Shown here: in pieces, positions 52,541 to 59,899 of the stretch | Position numbering within the stretch: position 1 is the stretch's first letter | Layout: each line of letters starts with the position of its first letter | From: Rothia gullae | Lineage (GTDB): Bacteria > Actinomycetota > Actinomycetes > Actinomycetales > Micrococcaceae | Reading direction: 5' to 3' | Assembly: GCF_024294905.1 (NCBI RefSeq) | Contig: NZ_JANCOC010000016.1 | Span: 1 to 59,899 of the forward strand | Length of the DNA stretch: 59,899 bases | Translations under genes and position numbers: made by a program | The notes under the pieces: generated by a model | The model's input: the letters and a program-made list of their open reading frames with translations, nothing else | Told to the model about the DNA's origin: nothing | The model's database searches: none

Positions 52541-52567
52541 TGCGCATATTTATGTGCATATGTATTA
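52541..52567 (+). promoter_or_regulatory. Candidate ArgR operator and -10 box of argR
   Basis: TGCGCAT-ATTT-ATGTGCA (52541-52558) is an 18-bp near-palindrome with an AT core, the same size and layout as ARG boxes (TGAAT-N4-ATTCA). A -10 box TATTAT (52562-52567) lies 3 bases further. Autoregulation is inferred. Confidence 0.4.
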
Positions 52568-52653
52568 TCTTGGGTAGTAAAGAATGTTGCGCTGCGCCAC
52601 CGTTGGGCAGCTCCGTTCTGAATTCGTGATTGGCACCGTAGGAAGAAGAGATT

Positions 52654-53139
52654 ATGCCTTTCCCCTCGACCAAGATCGCGCGTCAGGCACGCATCGTTGA
52701 ATTGCTGCAGACCCGACGTATCCGCTCCCAGGCTGAACTGGCGCAGTACCTAACCGATGATGGTATGAAGGTTACTCAGGCGACCCTTTCCCGTGATCTT
52801 GTTGAAATTGGCGCTGAGCGCATCCGTGATGAAGGCGCCGGCTTGATTTATGCTGTGCCGAATTACCCTGCTCGTCGTGGCGGCGGTACTGCACCTGATG
52901 CCCGTATGATTTCCCTGTTTACGGAGCTGCTGATTACCGCTGAAGGTTCGGCGAATATTACGGTTCTGCGTACTCCTCCGGGTGCTGCACAGTTCTTGGC
53001 TTCGTCTATTGATCAGGGCGGTCTTGAAGCGATTATGGGAACTATTGCAGGTGACGATACGGTCCTAGTGGTTACTCGTGACCCCAATGGTGGGGCTGCG
53101 CTTGCCGAGAGCTTCTTGGATTGGTCTGCTGGTCAGTAG
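52654..53139 (+). CDS. argR: Arginine repressor ArgR
   Basis: Hexameric arginine-dependent repressor. Winged-helix N-terminal domain (RIVELLQTRRIRSQAELAQYL..VTQATLSRDLVEIGA, with the SRDL recognition element) and C-terminal oligomerisation/arginine domain (ANITVLRTPPGAAQFLASSID..EAIMGTIAGDDTVLVVTRD; the GTIAGDDT loop binds arginine). 161 residues. ATG 52654 follows TAGGAAGAAGAG. No arg biosynthetic gene is adjacent in this window, so it acts in trans, unlike the usual arg operon position in many actinobacteria. Confidence 0.95.
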   Translation: MPFPSTKIARQARIVELLQTRRIRSQAELAQYLTDDGMKVTQATLSRDLVEIGAERIRDEGAGLIYAVPNYPARRGGGTAPDARMISLFTELLITAEGSANITVLRTPPGAAQFLASSIDQGGLEAIMGTIAGDDTVLVVTRDPNGGAALAESFLDWSAGQ

Positions 53140-53292
53140 TAGTTGGGGCGTATCTTGCGCTGTTCTTCTGATGTTTTGGGGGAACGGTTGAAGGTACGCC
53201 CTTCTGCTGTCTTCGGGCTCTTCTTGCGGGCTTCTAGCTCGGCTTCTCTTTTTCTAAATATACCGATTTTTCTGTGGTGAGAGTTTTCTATC

Positions 53293-54897
53293 ATGTCTGA
53301 AATGCACGATTCAGCGAACAATATTGCCTACCTTTTGACGGAGGCTGCTTCTGATTCTGGGGCTAGGGCGGCTTTGGCGATTCCGGCTTCTGACTCTGCT
53401 GATGTGCAGGTGGTGAGTTACGCGCAGCTGGCGTCTGCTGCCGCGCAGGTTCAGCGTCATCTGGCGGCGCTTGGTGTTGAGCGTGGTGACCGTGTGGCGT
53501 TGTCTATGCCGAATGTGGCGTTGATGCCGGCGTTGTATTACGGCATTGTGGCTGCGGGTGCGATTTGTGTTCCGTTGAATCCGCTGTTGTCGGGTGCTGA
53601 GCTGGAGTATCATTTGCGCGATAGCGGGGCGAAGGTGCTTTTTGCTTTTGCGGGTACTCGTCTGGCGTCGGAGGCAACCTCGACGGTGCCGGTGAAGAAC
53701 GGTTCGGTTCGTTGCGAGATTTTCACCGGGGGAGAGGGCTCACCGGTGGCTCCTTTTGAGGCGTCTGCCGATAGCGCGCTGTCGGCTGCTGTTCCGTCGG
53801 CTGCTGTTCTGGAGCCTGTCCCGGTGGCAGCGAGTGATGCGGCGATTATTTTGTACACGTCAGGCACGACGGGCAAGCCGAAGGGCGCGACGCTGACTCA
53901 CGCAAATATCCTCTCGAATGCTCGTAGCTGTGTGAGTGTTTTTGGGTTCACCGCTGAGGACGTCATTTTTGGTGGTCTTCCGCTGTTCCATGCGTTCGGT
54001 CAGACGGTGTCGATGAATGCGGCGTTTGCGGCGTCGGCTACGGTGGCTTTGCTGCCGCGTTTTACTCCCGATGGCGCGCTGAACCTGATTGAGGGCGCGG
54101 GGGTTTCGGTGCTGGCTGCGGTGCCGAGCATGTACGTGTCGTTGGCGGCGGCGCTGGAGGCTGAGCCTGAGCGTGCGCGCTCGCTGCGCGGCCGCATCCG
54201 TTTCGGTATTTCGGGTGGTTCGCCGTTGCCCGCCCCGGTACATGCTGCGTGGAAGACGCTGATTGAGTGCCCGGTGTATGAGGGCTATGGTTTGAGCGAG
54301 ACTTCGCCGGTGGTTTCGTTTAATCAGGCGGAGTTTGGCATGGTGCTCGGCTCGGTGGGTCGTGTGCTGCCGGGCGTGCAGGTGCAGGTGCGTTGCCCGG
54401 AAGGTTCCGAGTGCGCGCCGGGCGTGAGCGGTCAGCTGTGGGTGCGCGGCGAGAATGTGATGGCTGGTTACTGGAATAATCCGGCGGCTACTGCTGAGGT
54501 TTTTGACGGCGAGTGGTTTGCGACCGGTGATGTTGCTCGTGTTGATGAGCAGGGCAATATTTTTATTGTGGATCGTATTAAGGACATGGTTCTGCGTAAC
54601 GGCTATTCGGTGTATCCGCGTGAGATTGAGGATGTTCTCTACACCCATGAGCAGGTGCAGTCGGTAGCGGTGCTGGGTGTGCCGGATGAGCGCGTGGGTG
54701 AGGAGGTCGTCGCCGTGGTGATGCCGCGTCCTGGTGCGGATGAGGGTGTGCTGCAGGCGGAGTTGAATGCTTTGGCGCGTACTCGTTTGGCGGCGTATAA
54801 GTATCCTCGCCGTTACGTGATGGTGGAGAGCATGCCGCTGGGCCCGACCGGTAAGATCCTCAAGCGTGACTTGCGGGTTTCGATTCAGCAGGGCTGA
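53293..54897 (+). CDS. Fatty-acyl-CoA synthetase-like AMP-binding enzyme
   Basis: ANL-superfamily adenylate-forming ligase, probably acting on fatty acids. 534 residues. P-loop IILYTSGTTGKPKGATLTHANI near residue 186; GYGLSETSPVVSFN (A5); GEWFATGDVARVDEQGN (A7) and VDRIKDMVLRNGYSVYPREIEDVL (A8 hinge); catalytic Lys in GPTGKILKRDLR at the C-terminus. ATG 53293 has only a weak ribosome site (GGTGAGAG). It lies 150 bases after argR and seems independent. Substrate chain length cannot be read. Confidence 0.9.
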   Translation: MSEMHDSANNIAYLLTEAASDSGARAALAIPASDSADVQVVSYAQLASAAAQVQRHLAALGVERGDRVALSMPNVALMPALYYGIVAAGAICVPLNPLLSGAELEYHLRDSGAKVLFAFAGTRLASEATSTVPVKNGSVRCEIFTGGEGSPVAPFEASADSALSAAVPSAAVLEPVPVAASDAAIILYTSGTTGKPKGATLTHANILSNARSCVSVFGFTAEDVIFGGLPLFHAFGQTVSMNAAFAASATVALLPRFTPDGALNLIEGAGVSVLAAVPSMYVSLAAALEAEPERARSLRGRIRFGISGGSPLPAPVHAAWKTLIECPVYEGYGLSETSPVVSFNQAEFGMVLGSVGRVLPGVQVQVRCPEGSECAPGVSGQLWVRGENVMAGYWNNPAATAEVFDGEWFATGDVARVDEQGNIFIVDRIKDMVLRNGYSVYPREIEDVLYTHEQVQSVAVLGVPDERVGEEVVAVVMPRPGADEGVLQAELNALARTRLAAYKYPRRYVMVESMPLGPTGKILKRDLRVSIQQG

Positions 54898-54950
54898 ACC
54901 CGCCAGGTGGTTTGTGGCGCTGTTCTGAGGACAAGCGCGGGCTAAGAGGG

Positions 54951-54956
54951 TAGAAT
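54951..54956 (+). promoter_or_regulatory. -10 box for apt
   Basis: TAGAAT in GGGTAGAATCTTG, 75 bases before the apt start codon. Confidence 0.5.
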
Positions 54957-55030
54957 CTTGTAGGCGGCTTCTACCGCGTTATTGTTCCCGGTTGTTATAC
55001 CTGGGCTGAACCATCCACGAAAGAGAGAGC

Positions 55031-55606
55031 ATGAGCGTTCCCGCTTCTGAGGCTTCGCGAACCCCTATTGAGCAGTTGATTCCGGCTGCTTGCGCTACGA
55101 TTCCGAATTACCCGCACGAGGGCATCCTCTTTTACGATGTGACCACTCTCTTCGCTAATGCTGAGGTGTTCAAGGCGTGCATTGATGAGCTGGCTACCCG
55201 TTTTGAGGGTCAGTTTGATGTGGTGGCTGGTGTTGAGGCTCGTGGCTTCTTGCTGGCGTCTGCGCTCGCGTACGCTACGGGTACCGGCGTGATGACGGTT
55301 CGTAAGGCGGGTAAGCTTCCGCGTGAGACGTACCGTGAGGAGTATGCGCTGGAGTACGGTAGCGCGGCGATTGAGATTCACTGTAATGATTTCGCGCCGG
55401 GTACTCGTGTGCTTCTGCTGGATGATTTGCTGGCGACTGGCGGTACCCTGGTGGCTGCCGCGAAGCTGGTGGAGCGCGCGAACCTGAAGGTCGCCGGCGT
55501 CGGCGCTCTTCTGGAACTGGAGGGCCTGGGCGGTCGTGAGGCGCTGGACGGTTACCGTCTTGAGACGCTGAGCTTGGTCTCTGAGTATCCGCTGCCGTCG
55601 AAGTAG
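55031..55606 (+). CDS. apt: Adenine phosphoribosyltransferase
   Basis: Salvages adenine to AMP with PRPP. 191 residues: IPNYPHEGILFYDVTTLFA (N-terminal hood), VVAGVEARGFLLASALAY, VRKAGKLPRETYREEYALEYG (flexible loop), and the PRPP motif VLLLDDLLATGGTLVAAAKLV. ATG 55031 follows AAAGAGAGAG. It uses adenine of the kind released by MtnN in the first operon. It is monocistronic with its own terminator. Confidence 0.97.
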   Translation: MSVPASEASRTPIEQLIPAACATIPNYPHEGILFYDVTTLFANAEVFKACIDELATRFEGQFDVVAGVEARGFLLASALAYATGTGVMTVRKAGKLPRETYREEYALEYGSAAIEIHCNDFAPGTRVLLLDDLLATGGTLVAAAKLVERANLKVAGVGALLELEGLGGREALDGYRLETLSLVSEYPLPSK

Positions 55607-55622
55607 TTTTATAGATGTGGAG

Positions 55623-55655
55623 GTGCCCCGCCGGTTGGTCCGGTGGGGCACTTTT
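55623..55655 (+). terminator. Terminator after apt
   Basis: GTGCCCCGCCGG (55623-55634) pairs with CCGGTGGGGCAC (55640-55651), then TTTT. Confidence 0.88.
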
Positions 55656-55717
55656 CTGTGTATGCTTGGGCGGGTTTTCTGTGGGGGTAATATTTCGGCG
55701 CTACGGAGCCTGTCCTG

Positions 55718-55723
55718 TAAAAT
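55718..55723 (+). promoter_or_regulatory. -10 box for the HelD/HelR gene
   Basis: TAAAAT in CTGTAAAATAGTG, 68 bases before the start codon. Confidence 0.45.
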
Positions 55724-55790
55724 AGTGACCCGTATTTTTGGGTGTCTGTCGCACCCTGTCTTTGAGACACTATAGGTTTAAGGAGCTTAC

Positions 55791-58085
55791 GTGTCATCTG
55801 AATCTTTGCCCCAGCAGTCTGCTGATTCTTCGGCGGCTGAGAAGCTGTTTGCTGAGCAGATGGCTGCGGAGCGTGAGTATGTTGCTCGCGTGTATGCCCG
55901 TCTGGATGAGCTCCGTGAGGAGACGGCTGAGAAGCTGGCTGCTGTGCGTAAGAATCAGGCGGTGGGCGGTCATCAGAACCGTTCGGAGCGTGACTCTTTT
56001 GCTACTCACTATGAGGATCGTTTGGCGCAGCTGAATGCTGTGGATTCTCGTCTGACCTTTGGCCGCCTGGATATGGACCGTGAGGGCGCTGATGCGGTGC
56101 GTTATATCGGCCGTATTGGTATTACGGATAGCAATCAGCAGCGTCTGCTGATGGACTGGCGTGCCCCGGAGGCGGGTACGTTCTATCAGGCGACTGCTTT
56201 CCAGCCGATGGGTGTGCGCCGTCGCCGTCACCTGATGCTTGAGGGCCGTACTGTCGTCAATATTGAGGATGAGGTCTTCGATTCGGAGATGCTGCAGGAT
56301 GAGGATTCCCTCCACGGCGAGGGCGCTCTGCTGGCGGCGTTGAATAAGAAGCGTACCGGCCGCATGGGCGATATTGTGGCGACGATTCAGGCTGAGCAGG
56401 ATGCGATTATCCGCTCGGAGCTTCCGGGCGTACGTGTGGTGCAGGGTGGTCCCGGTACCGGTAAGACCGCTGTGGCGCTGCATCGTGCGGCGTATCTGCT
56501 GTACACGAACCGTGAGCGCCTGTCGAAGGCTGGCGTGCTGGTGGTTGGTCCGTCGAATTCGTTCATGTGGTACATCGAGCGTGTGCTTCCGTCGCTGGGC
56601 GAGACCGGCGTGGTGATGTCTTCGCTGGCGACCCTGTATCCGGGTCTGCGTGCTGTGCCTGAGAAGGACCGTGCGGTTGCCGCGTTGAAGGGCGATTTGC
56701 GCATGGTGAAGGTTATTAAGCGTGCGGTGGCGGATCGTCAGAAGGTGCCTGCTCAGGTTCAGCGTCTGAATGTTGAGGGCACTGATGTTGAGCTGACTCC
56801 GGAGATGGTTCGTTCGGCTCGTTCTCGTGCTCGTTCGACCGGCAAGCCGCATAATGAGGCTCGCGAGACGTTCGTGAAGATTCTGTTGAAGGAGCTGACC
56901 GCGAAGCTGGATGATCAGCTGAACCGTGCGGCGGGTCGTGTGGTGGAGCGTCCGTACTTGCAGGATGATGTGCGTGCCTCGATGGATGTGCGCCGCGCCC
57001 TGAACTTGGCGTGGATGCCGCTGTCGCCGGAGACCCTGTTGCGCTCGCTGTTTTCGAAGCCGCACTATCTGGAGTCTGCGACTCGTGAGTTGTCGATGGC
57101 TGAGCGTGAGCTGCTGGCTCGCCCGGCGGATGCCCCCTTCACGGAGGCTGATGTTCCTCTGCTGGATGAGGCTGCTGAGCTTTTGGGTGATTTTTCGAAG
57201 GTGACCGGTGCGGCTGCAGCGGCTCGTGCAGCTGCGGAGCATCGTGCGAACATTGAGAATGCAGCGAAGGCTTTGGAGAATGTTCACCAGTCGCTGGAGG
57301 ATATTGGCGCTGATGGCGTGATTACTCCTGAGCAGATTGCGATGATGAATGAGGTTCGTGGCGAGCGTATGACTGCTGCGGCTGCGGCGTCGGCTGATCG
57401 TACGTGGGCGTATGGCCATATTGTGGTGGATGAGGCTCAGGAGCTCTCACCCATGCAGTGGCGTTTGCTGATGCGTCGTTGCCCGATGAAGTCGTTTACG
57501 ATTGTGGGCGATATTGCTCAGGCTTCTTCTGCTGCGGCTGCTTCGTCGTGGTCGCAGGCGTTGGAGCCGTTTGTGGGTGAGCGTTTCACGCTGGAGGAGC
57601 TGACGATTAATTACCGTACTCCGGCTCAGATTGCTGAGGCGGCGGTGTCGGTTGCTCAGGCTGCTGGTTATGAGGTGTCTGCGCCTCGTGCGGTGCGTGA
57701 GGGACGTTGGGCTCCGCTGGTTCATGAGGTTGCCTCCGAGTCTGTTGTGGAGCAGACCGTTGCCGTGGTCAGCGAGGAGGTCGCTTATTCGGGTGGTGCT
57801 CTGATTGGTGTGGTGTGCCCGCCGAGCCTGTATATTCAGACTGCTCAGGCTGTGGCTCGTGCTCATGCTGATCGTACGGGTACTGCGCAGACTGCGTTGG
57901 AGAATCAGGTGCTGGTTCTGACTCCGTGGGAGGCGAAGGGCCTGGAGTTTGATGTTGTGGTGATTGTTGAGCCGCAGCAGCTGATTGATGATGCTGATGG
58001 TGCTGTGGGCGACTTGTACGTGTCGATGACTCGTCCGACTCAGCGCCTGCACATGGTGGGTTCGCGGATGCCCGCGGGTCTGTAG
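55791..58085 (+). CDS. HelD/HelR-type RNA polymerase recycling ATPase
   Basis: UvrD-like superfamily 1 motor that removes RNA polymerase from stalled complexes; actinobacterial HelR also counters rifampicin. 764 residues: N-terminal antiparallel coiled coil (residues about 15-75, QMAAEREYVARVYARLDELREE) that enters the polymerase secondary channel, RLTFGRLDMD and YIGRIGI, Walker A VVQGGPGTGKTAVALHRAAYLLY near 220, VDEAQELSPMQWRLL (Walker B), LTINYRTPAQIAEAA, and VLTPWEAKGLEFDVVVIVEPQ. GTG 55791 follows TTAAGGAG. Whether it belongs to the rifampicin-resistance subgroup is not clear, and I saw no rifampicin-associated element upstream. Confidence 0.88.
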   Translation: MSSESLPQQSADSSAAEKLFAEQMAAEREYVARVYARLDELREETAEKLAAVRKNQAVGGHQNRSERDSFATHYEDRLAQLNAVDSRLTFGRLDMDREGADAVRYIGRIGITDSNQQRLLMDWRAPEAGTFYQATAFQPMGVRRRRHLMLEGRTVVNIEDEVFDSEMLQDEDSLHGEGALLAALNKKRTGRMGDIVATIQAEQDAIIRSELPGVRVVQGGPGTGKTAVALHRAAYLLYTNRERLSKAGVLVVGPSNSFMWYIERVLPSLGETGVVMSSLATLYPGLRAVPEKDRAVAALKGDLRMVKVIKRAVADRQKVPAQVQRLNVEGTDVELTPEMVRSARSRARSTGKPHNEARETFVKILLKELTAKLDDQLNRAAGRVVERPYLQDDVRASMDVRRALNLAWMPLSPETLLRSLFSKPHYLESATRELSMAERELLARPADAPFTEADVPLLDEAAELLGDFSKVTGAAAAARAAAEHRANIENAAKALENVHQSLEDIGADGVITPEQIAMMNEVRGERMTAAAAASADRTWAYGHIVVDEAQELSPMQWRLLMRRCPMKSFTIVGDIAQASSAAAASSWSQALEPFVGERFTLEELTINYRTPAQIAEAAVSVAQAAGYEVSAPRAVREGRWAPLVHEVASESVVEQTVAVVSEEVAYSGGALIGVVCPPSLYIQTAQAVARAHADRTGTAQTALENQVLVLTPWEAKGLEFDVVVIVEPQQLIDDADGAVGDLYVSMTRPTQRLHMVGSRMPAGL

Positions 58086-58251
58086 CCTTGCGGCTTGTGT
58101 AGCCTCTATCTGTTATTTCTTTGAGCCGGCGCCGCACCGTTTTGGGCGCTCGCTTGGGTTTTTCTGAGTGTTTGGGCTGTTGCGGTGCTAGGCTTGTTAC
58201 ATATTTTGTTCGAGCGCCTTCGGGCGTTGTTACCTTGTGAATGGGAGAAGC

Positions 58252-59556
58252 ATGTCTGCCGAGATCCTCAACGCGCAGCATAATGACGATACCTTCGAGA
58301 ATATTTGGCAGGAGCTGAAGTGGCGCGGCCTGGTGCACGTGAGCACTGATGAGGCTGCTCTGGAGAAGGCGCTGAGCGAGGAGAGCCTGACTTTCTATAC
58401 GGGTTATGATCCGACTGCGGCTTCTTTGCACCTGGGTCACTTGGTGCAGCTGCTGGTGATGCGTCGTCTGCAGTTGGCTGGTCACAAGCCGCTGGGTCTG
58501 GTGGGTGGTTTCACCGGTTTGATTGGTGATCCGCGTCAGACTTCTGAGCGTGTGCTGAACTCACCTGAGGTTGTTGCTGAGTGGGTTAAGTCTCTGCGTG
58601 CTCAGATTGAGCGTTTTCTATCCTTCGAGGGTGAGAACGCTGCCCGCATGGTGAATAACTTGGACTGGAGCGGTCAGATGTCTGCTCTGCAGTTGCTGCG
58701 CGATGTTGGTAAGCATTTCCGCGTGGGCACCATGGTGAAGAAGGAGATTGTTGCGAAGCGTCTGCATTCTGATGAGGGCATTTCGTACACTGAGTTTTCC
58801 TACCAGATCCTGCAGGGCTTGGACTTCTTGGAACTGAACCGTCGTTTTGGTTGTACTCTGCAGACCGGTGGTTCTGATCAGTGGGGTAACCTGACGAGCG
58901 GTACTGAGCTGATTCGTAAGGTTGAGGGTAAGAGCGTTCACGCTATTGGTACTCCGCTGATTACTAACTCTGATGGTACTAAGTTTGGTAAGAGCGAGGG
59001 TAACGCTATTTGGCTGAACCCGCAGATGTGCTCGCCGTACGCTTTCTACCAGTTCTGGCTGAACACTGCGGATGCGGATGTGCTGGATCGTTTGAAGGTC
59101 TTTACGTTCTTGACTCGTGCTGAGATTGCTGAGTTTGCGGAGAAGGTTGAGAAGGAGCCGTTTAAGCGTGAGGCTCAGAAGACTCTGGCGTACCTGGTGA
59201 CTTCGCTGGTTCACGGTACTGAGGCTACTGATCAGGCTGTGGCTGCTTCGGAGGCTTTGTTTGGTAAGGGCGATTTCGCTGCTCTGGATGAGGCTACCTT
59301 GGAGTCTGTGGTTGCTGAGCTTCCTTCGGCTAAGCTGTCCGAGGATCGTCTGGATATGATTTCTGTTCTGACTGAGCTGGGCTTTGCGAAGTCTAACTCT
59401 GAGGCTCGTCGCATTCTGAAGGAGGGCGGCGCTTCGGTGAATGGTGTGAAGGTTCAGGGCGAGGACGCAGCTATTTCTAAGGATGATTTGCTGCACGGTC
59501 GTTTTGCGATGGTTCGCCGTGGCAAGAAAAACCAGGGCGCTGTAGAGCTGATCTAG
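58252..59556 (+). CDS. tyrS: Tyrosine--tRNA ligase
   Basis: Class I aminoacyl-tRNA synthetase. 434 residues: LTFYTGYDPTAASLHLGHLVQLLVM with the HIGH signature as HLGH, TGGSDQWGNLTSGTELIRK (tyrosine site), KFGKSEGNAIWL (KMSKS loop as KFGKS), and a C-terminal S4 RNA-binding domain (NSEARRILKEGGASVNGVKV). I chose ATG 58252 with GGGAGAAG ahead; GTG 58237 would add five residues. The upstream 166 bases hold no gene. Strong preference for T-ending codons (GCT, GGT, CGT). Confidence 0.97.
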   Translation: MSAEILNAQHNDDTFENIWQELKWRGLVHVSTDEAALEKALSEESLTFYTGYDPTAASLHLGHLVQLLVMRRLQLAGHKPLGLVGGFTGLIGDPRQTSERVLNSPEVVAEWVKSLRAQIERFLSFEGENAARMVNNLDWSGQMSALQLLRDVGKHFRVGTMVKKEIVAKRLHSDEGISYTEFSYQILQGLDFLELNRRFGCTLQTGGSDQWGNLTSGTELIRKVEGKSVHAIGTPLITNSDGTKFGKSEGNAIWLNPQMCSPYAFYQFWLNTADADVLDRLKVFTFLTRAEIAEFAEKVEKEPFKREAQKTLAYLVTSLVHGTEATDQAVAASEALFGKGDFAALDEATLESVVAELPSAKLSEDRLDMISVLTELGFAKSNSEARRILKEGGASVNGVKVQGEDAAISKDDLLHGRFAMVRRGKKNQGAVELI

Positions 59557-59576
59557 TCTTCTCGATACATATAGAT

Positions 59577-59656
59577 GGGGAGGGGTGCTTCTCTGCTGAG
59601 TGTTTAGTACTGAGTGTTCGGTACTGGATGTTCGGCGGGGGAGCGCCCCTCCTTTT
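59577..59656 (+). terminator. Terminator after tyrS
   Basis: GGGGAGGGGTGC (59577-59588) pairs with GCGCCCCTCC (59643-59652), then TTTT. The long loop contains repeated GTACTG.GTGTTCGG units. Confidence 0.7.
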
Positions 59657-59658
59657 CT

Positions 59659-59684
59659 GTTCCCTATATACGTTCCCTATATAC
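59659..59684. repeat. 13-bp tandem repeat
   Basis: GTTCCCTATATAC at 59659-59671 and 59672-59684, followed by the hairpin ACAGAGC/GCTCTGT (59685-59714). From 59715 to the window end I see no gene that I can support. Confidence 0.8.
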
Positions 59685-59899
59685 ACAGAGCCCCTTCGTC
59701 AGGAGGAGCTCTGTACTTCTGTCGTCTGATCTTTGCTTTCTGTTGGTCATTGCTTTCTGTGACTCCTTGGCTACACGATTCTCTCGTTGGCCGGCGCTGC
59801 TTGCCTGTTTTGAGAGCGATTTCTGCTCTTTTTGGAGGCTCTGGGAGGGCATTCTGCGAGGGTTTGAGTGGTTTCTTCTGCGTTTATAAGGTTTTTTGG

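Noticed and set aside
59614..59889. 91-residue frame at the right edge
   Set aside because: Starts inside the tyrS terminator, low-complexity Phe/Ser/Leu content, no ribosome site or family.
1..59899. tRNA, rRNA, prophage, insertion sequence or toxin-antitoxin modules
   Set aside because: None found: no cloverleaf, transposase or integrase frames, and no paired small genes with recognisable motifs.

Overview
The window reads as a chromosomal segment of a moderately GC-rich Gram-positive actinobacterium of the family Micrococcaceae, most likely Rothia and probably R. mucilaginosa. This rests on the gene order dapB, dapA, rnj, ftsK, pgsA, pncC, clgR, DUF3046, recA, recX, miaB, miaA, dapF, hflX, dinG-type helicase, lexA, on the bifunctional PriA, on HelD/HelR and DUF3046, and on protein style. 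The species call is an inference from memory, not a database result. I saw no tRNA, rRNA, CRISPR array, prophage or intact insertion sequence.

Layout. 1-1.7 kb: an overlapping luxS-mtnN pair (activated methyl cycle, AI-2), preceded by an antisense remnant of a sortase-type sorting signal. 1.8-8.6 kb: a small membrane protein, an amino-acid permease behind a structured leader, rpsO-pnp with structured leaders, and an M16 peptidase. 8.7-13.5 kb: an acyltransferase with an SGNH domain facing dapB, a membrane protein, and dapA. 13.9-25.3 kb: rnj, ftsK, pgsA, pncC, clgR, DUF3046, recA and an unusually long recX. 25.5-36 kb: a frameshifted phosphotransferase, miaB, miaA, dapF, an RNA methyltransferase, hflX, a DinG-type helicase and lexA. 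36-39.8 kb: a long lexA/LysM SOS control region, a HisH-like protein without its catalytic residues coupled to priA, and DUF1844. 40-41.8 kb: infC (ATT start, attenuator), rpmI, rplT. 41.9-45.2 kb: a SpoU methyltransferase, a CDF transporter, a DUF421 protein and a NUDIX hydrolase. 45.6-46.6 kb: a decayed efeU/efeB iron-uptake fusion. 46.8-59.6 kb: a membrane protein, pheS-pheT, a membrane protein, argR, an acyl-CoA ligase, apt, a HelD/HelR helicase and tyrS.

Themes. Three lysine/meso-DAP genes (dapA, dapB, dapF) and a probable cell-wall or surface O-acetyltransferase serve the envelope. RNA turnover and translation are well represented (pnp, rnj, rpsO, infC operon, miaA/B, hflX, pheST, tyrS). 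The DNA-damage circuit recA/recX/lexA/LysM lies within 15 kb and carries palindromic control sites and several short tandem duplications. Many genes have a TANNNT hexamer 6-7 bases before the start codon and no Shine-Dalgarno, which implies leaderless mRNAs.

Most noteworthy: the HisH homologue that lost its glutaminase triad beside an apparently intact PriA; the efeU-efeB deletion fusion with a nonsense codon and a start frameshift; the recX gene with a roughly 410-residue low-complexity front, a G9 tract at its promoter and an internal Shine-Dalgarno/TTG start; the frameshifted phosphotransferase; and the lexA-LysM region with a possible 52-codon gene.
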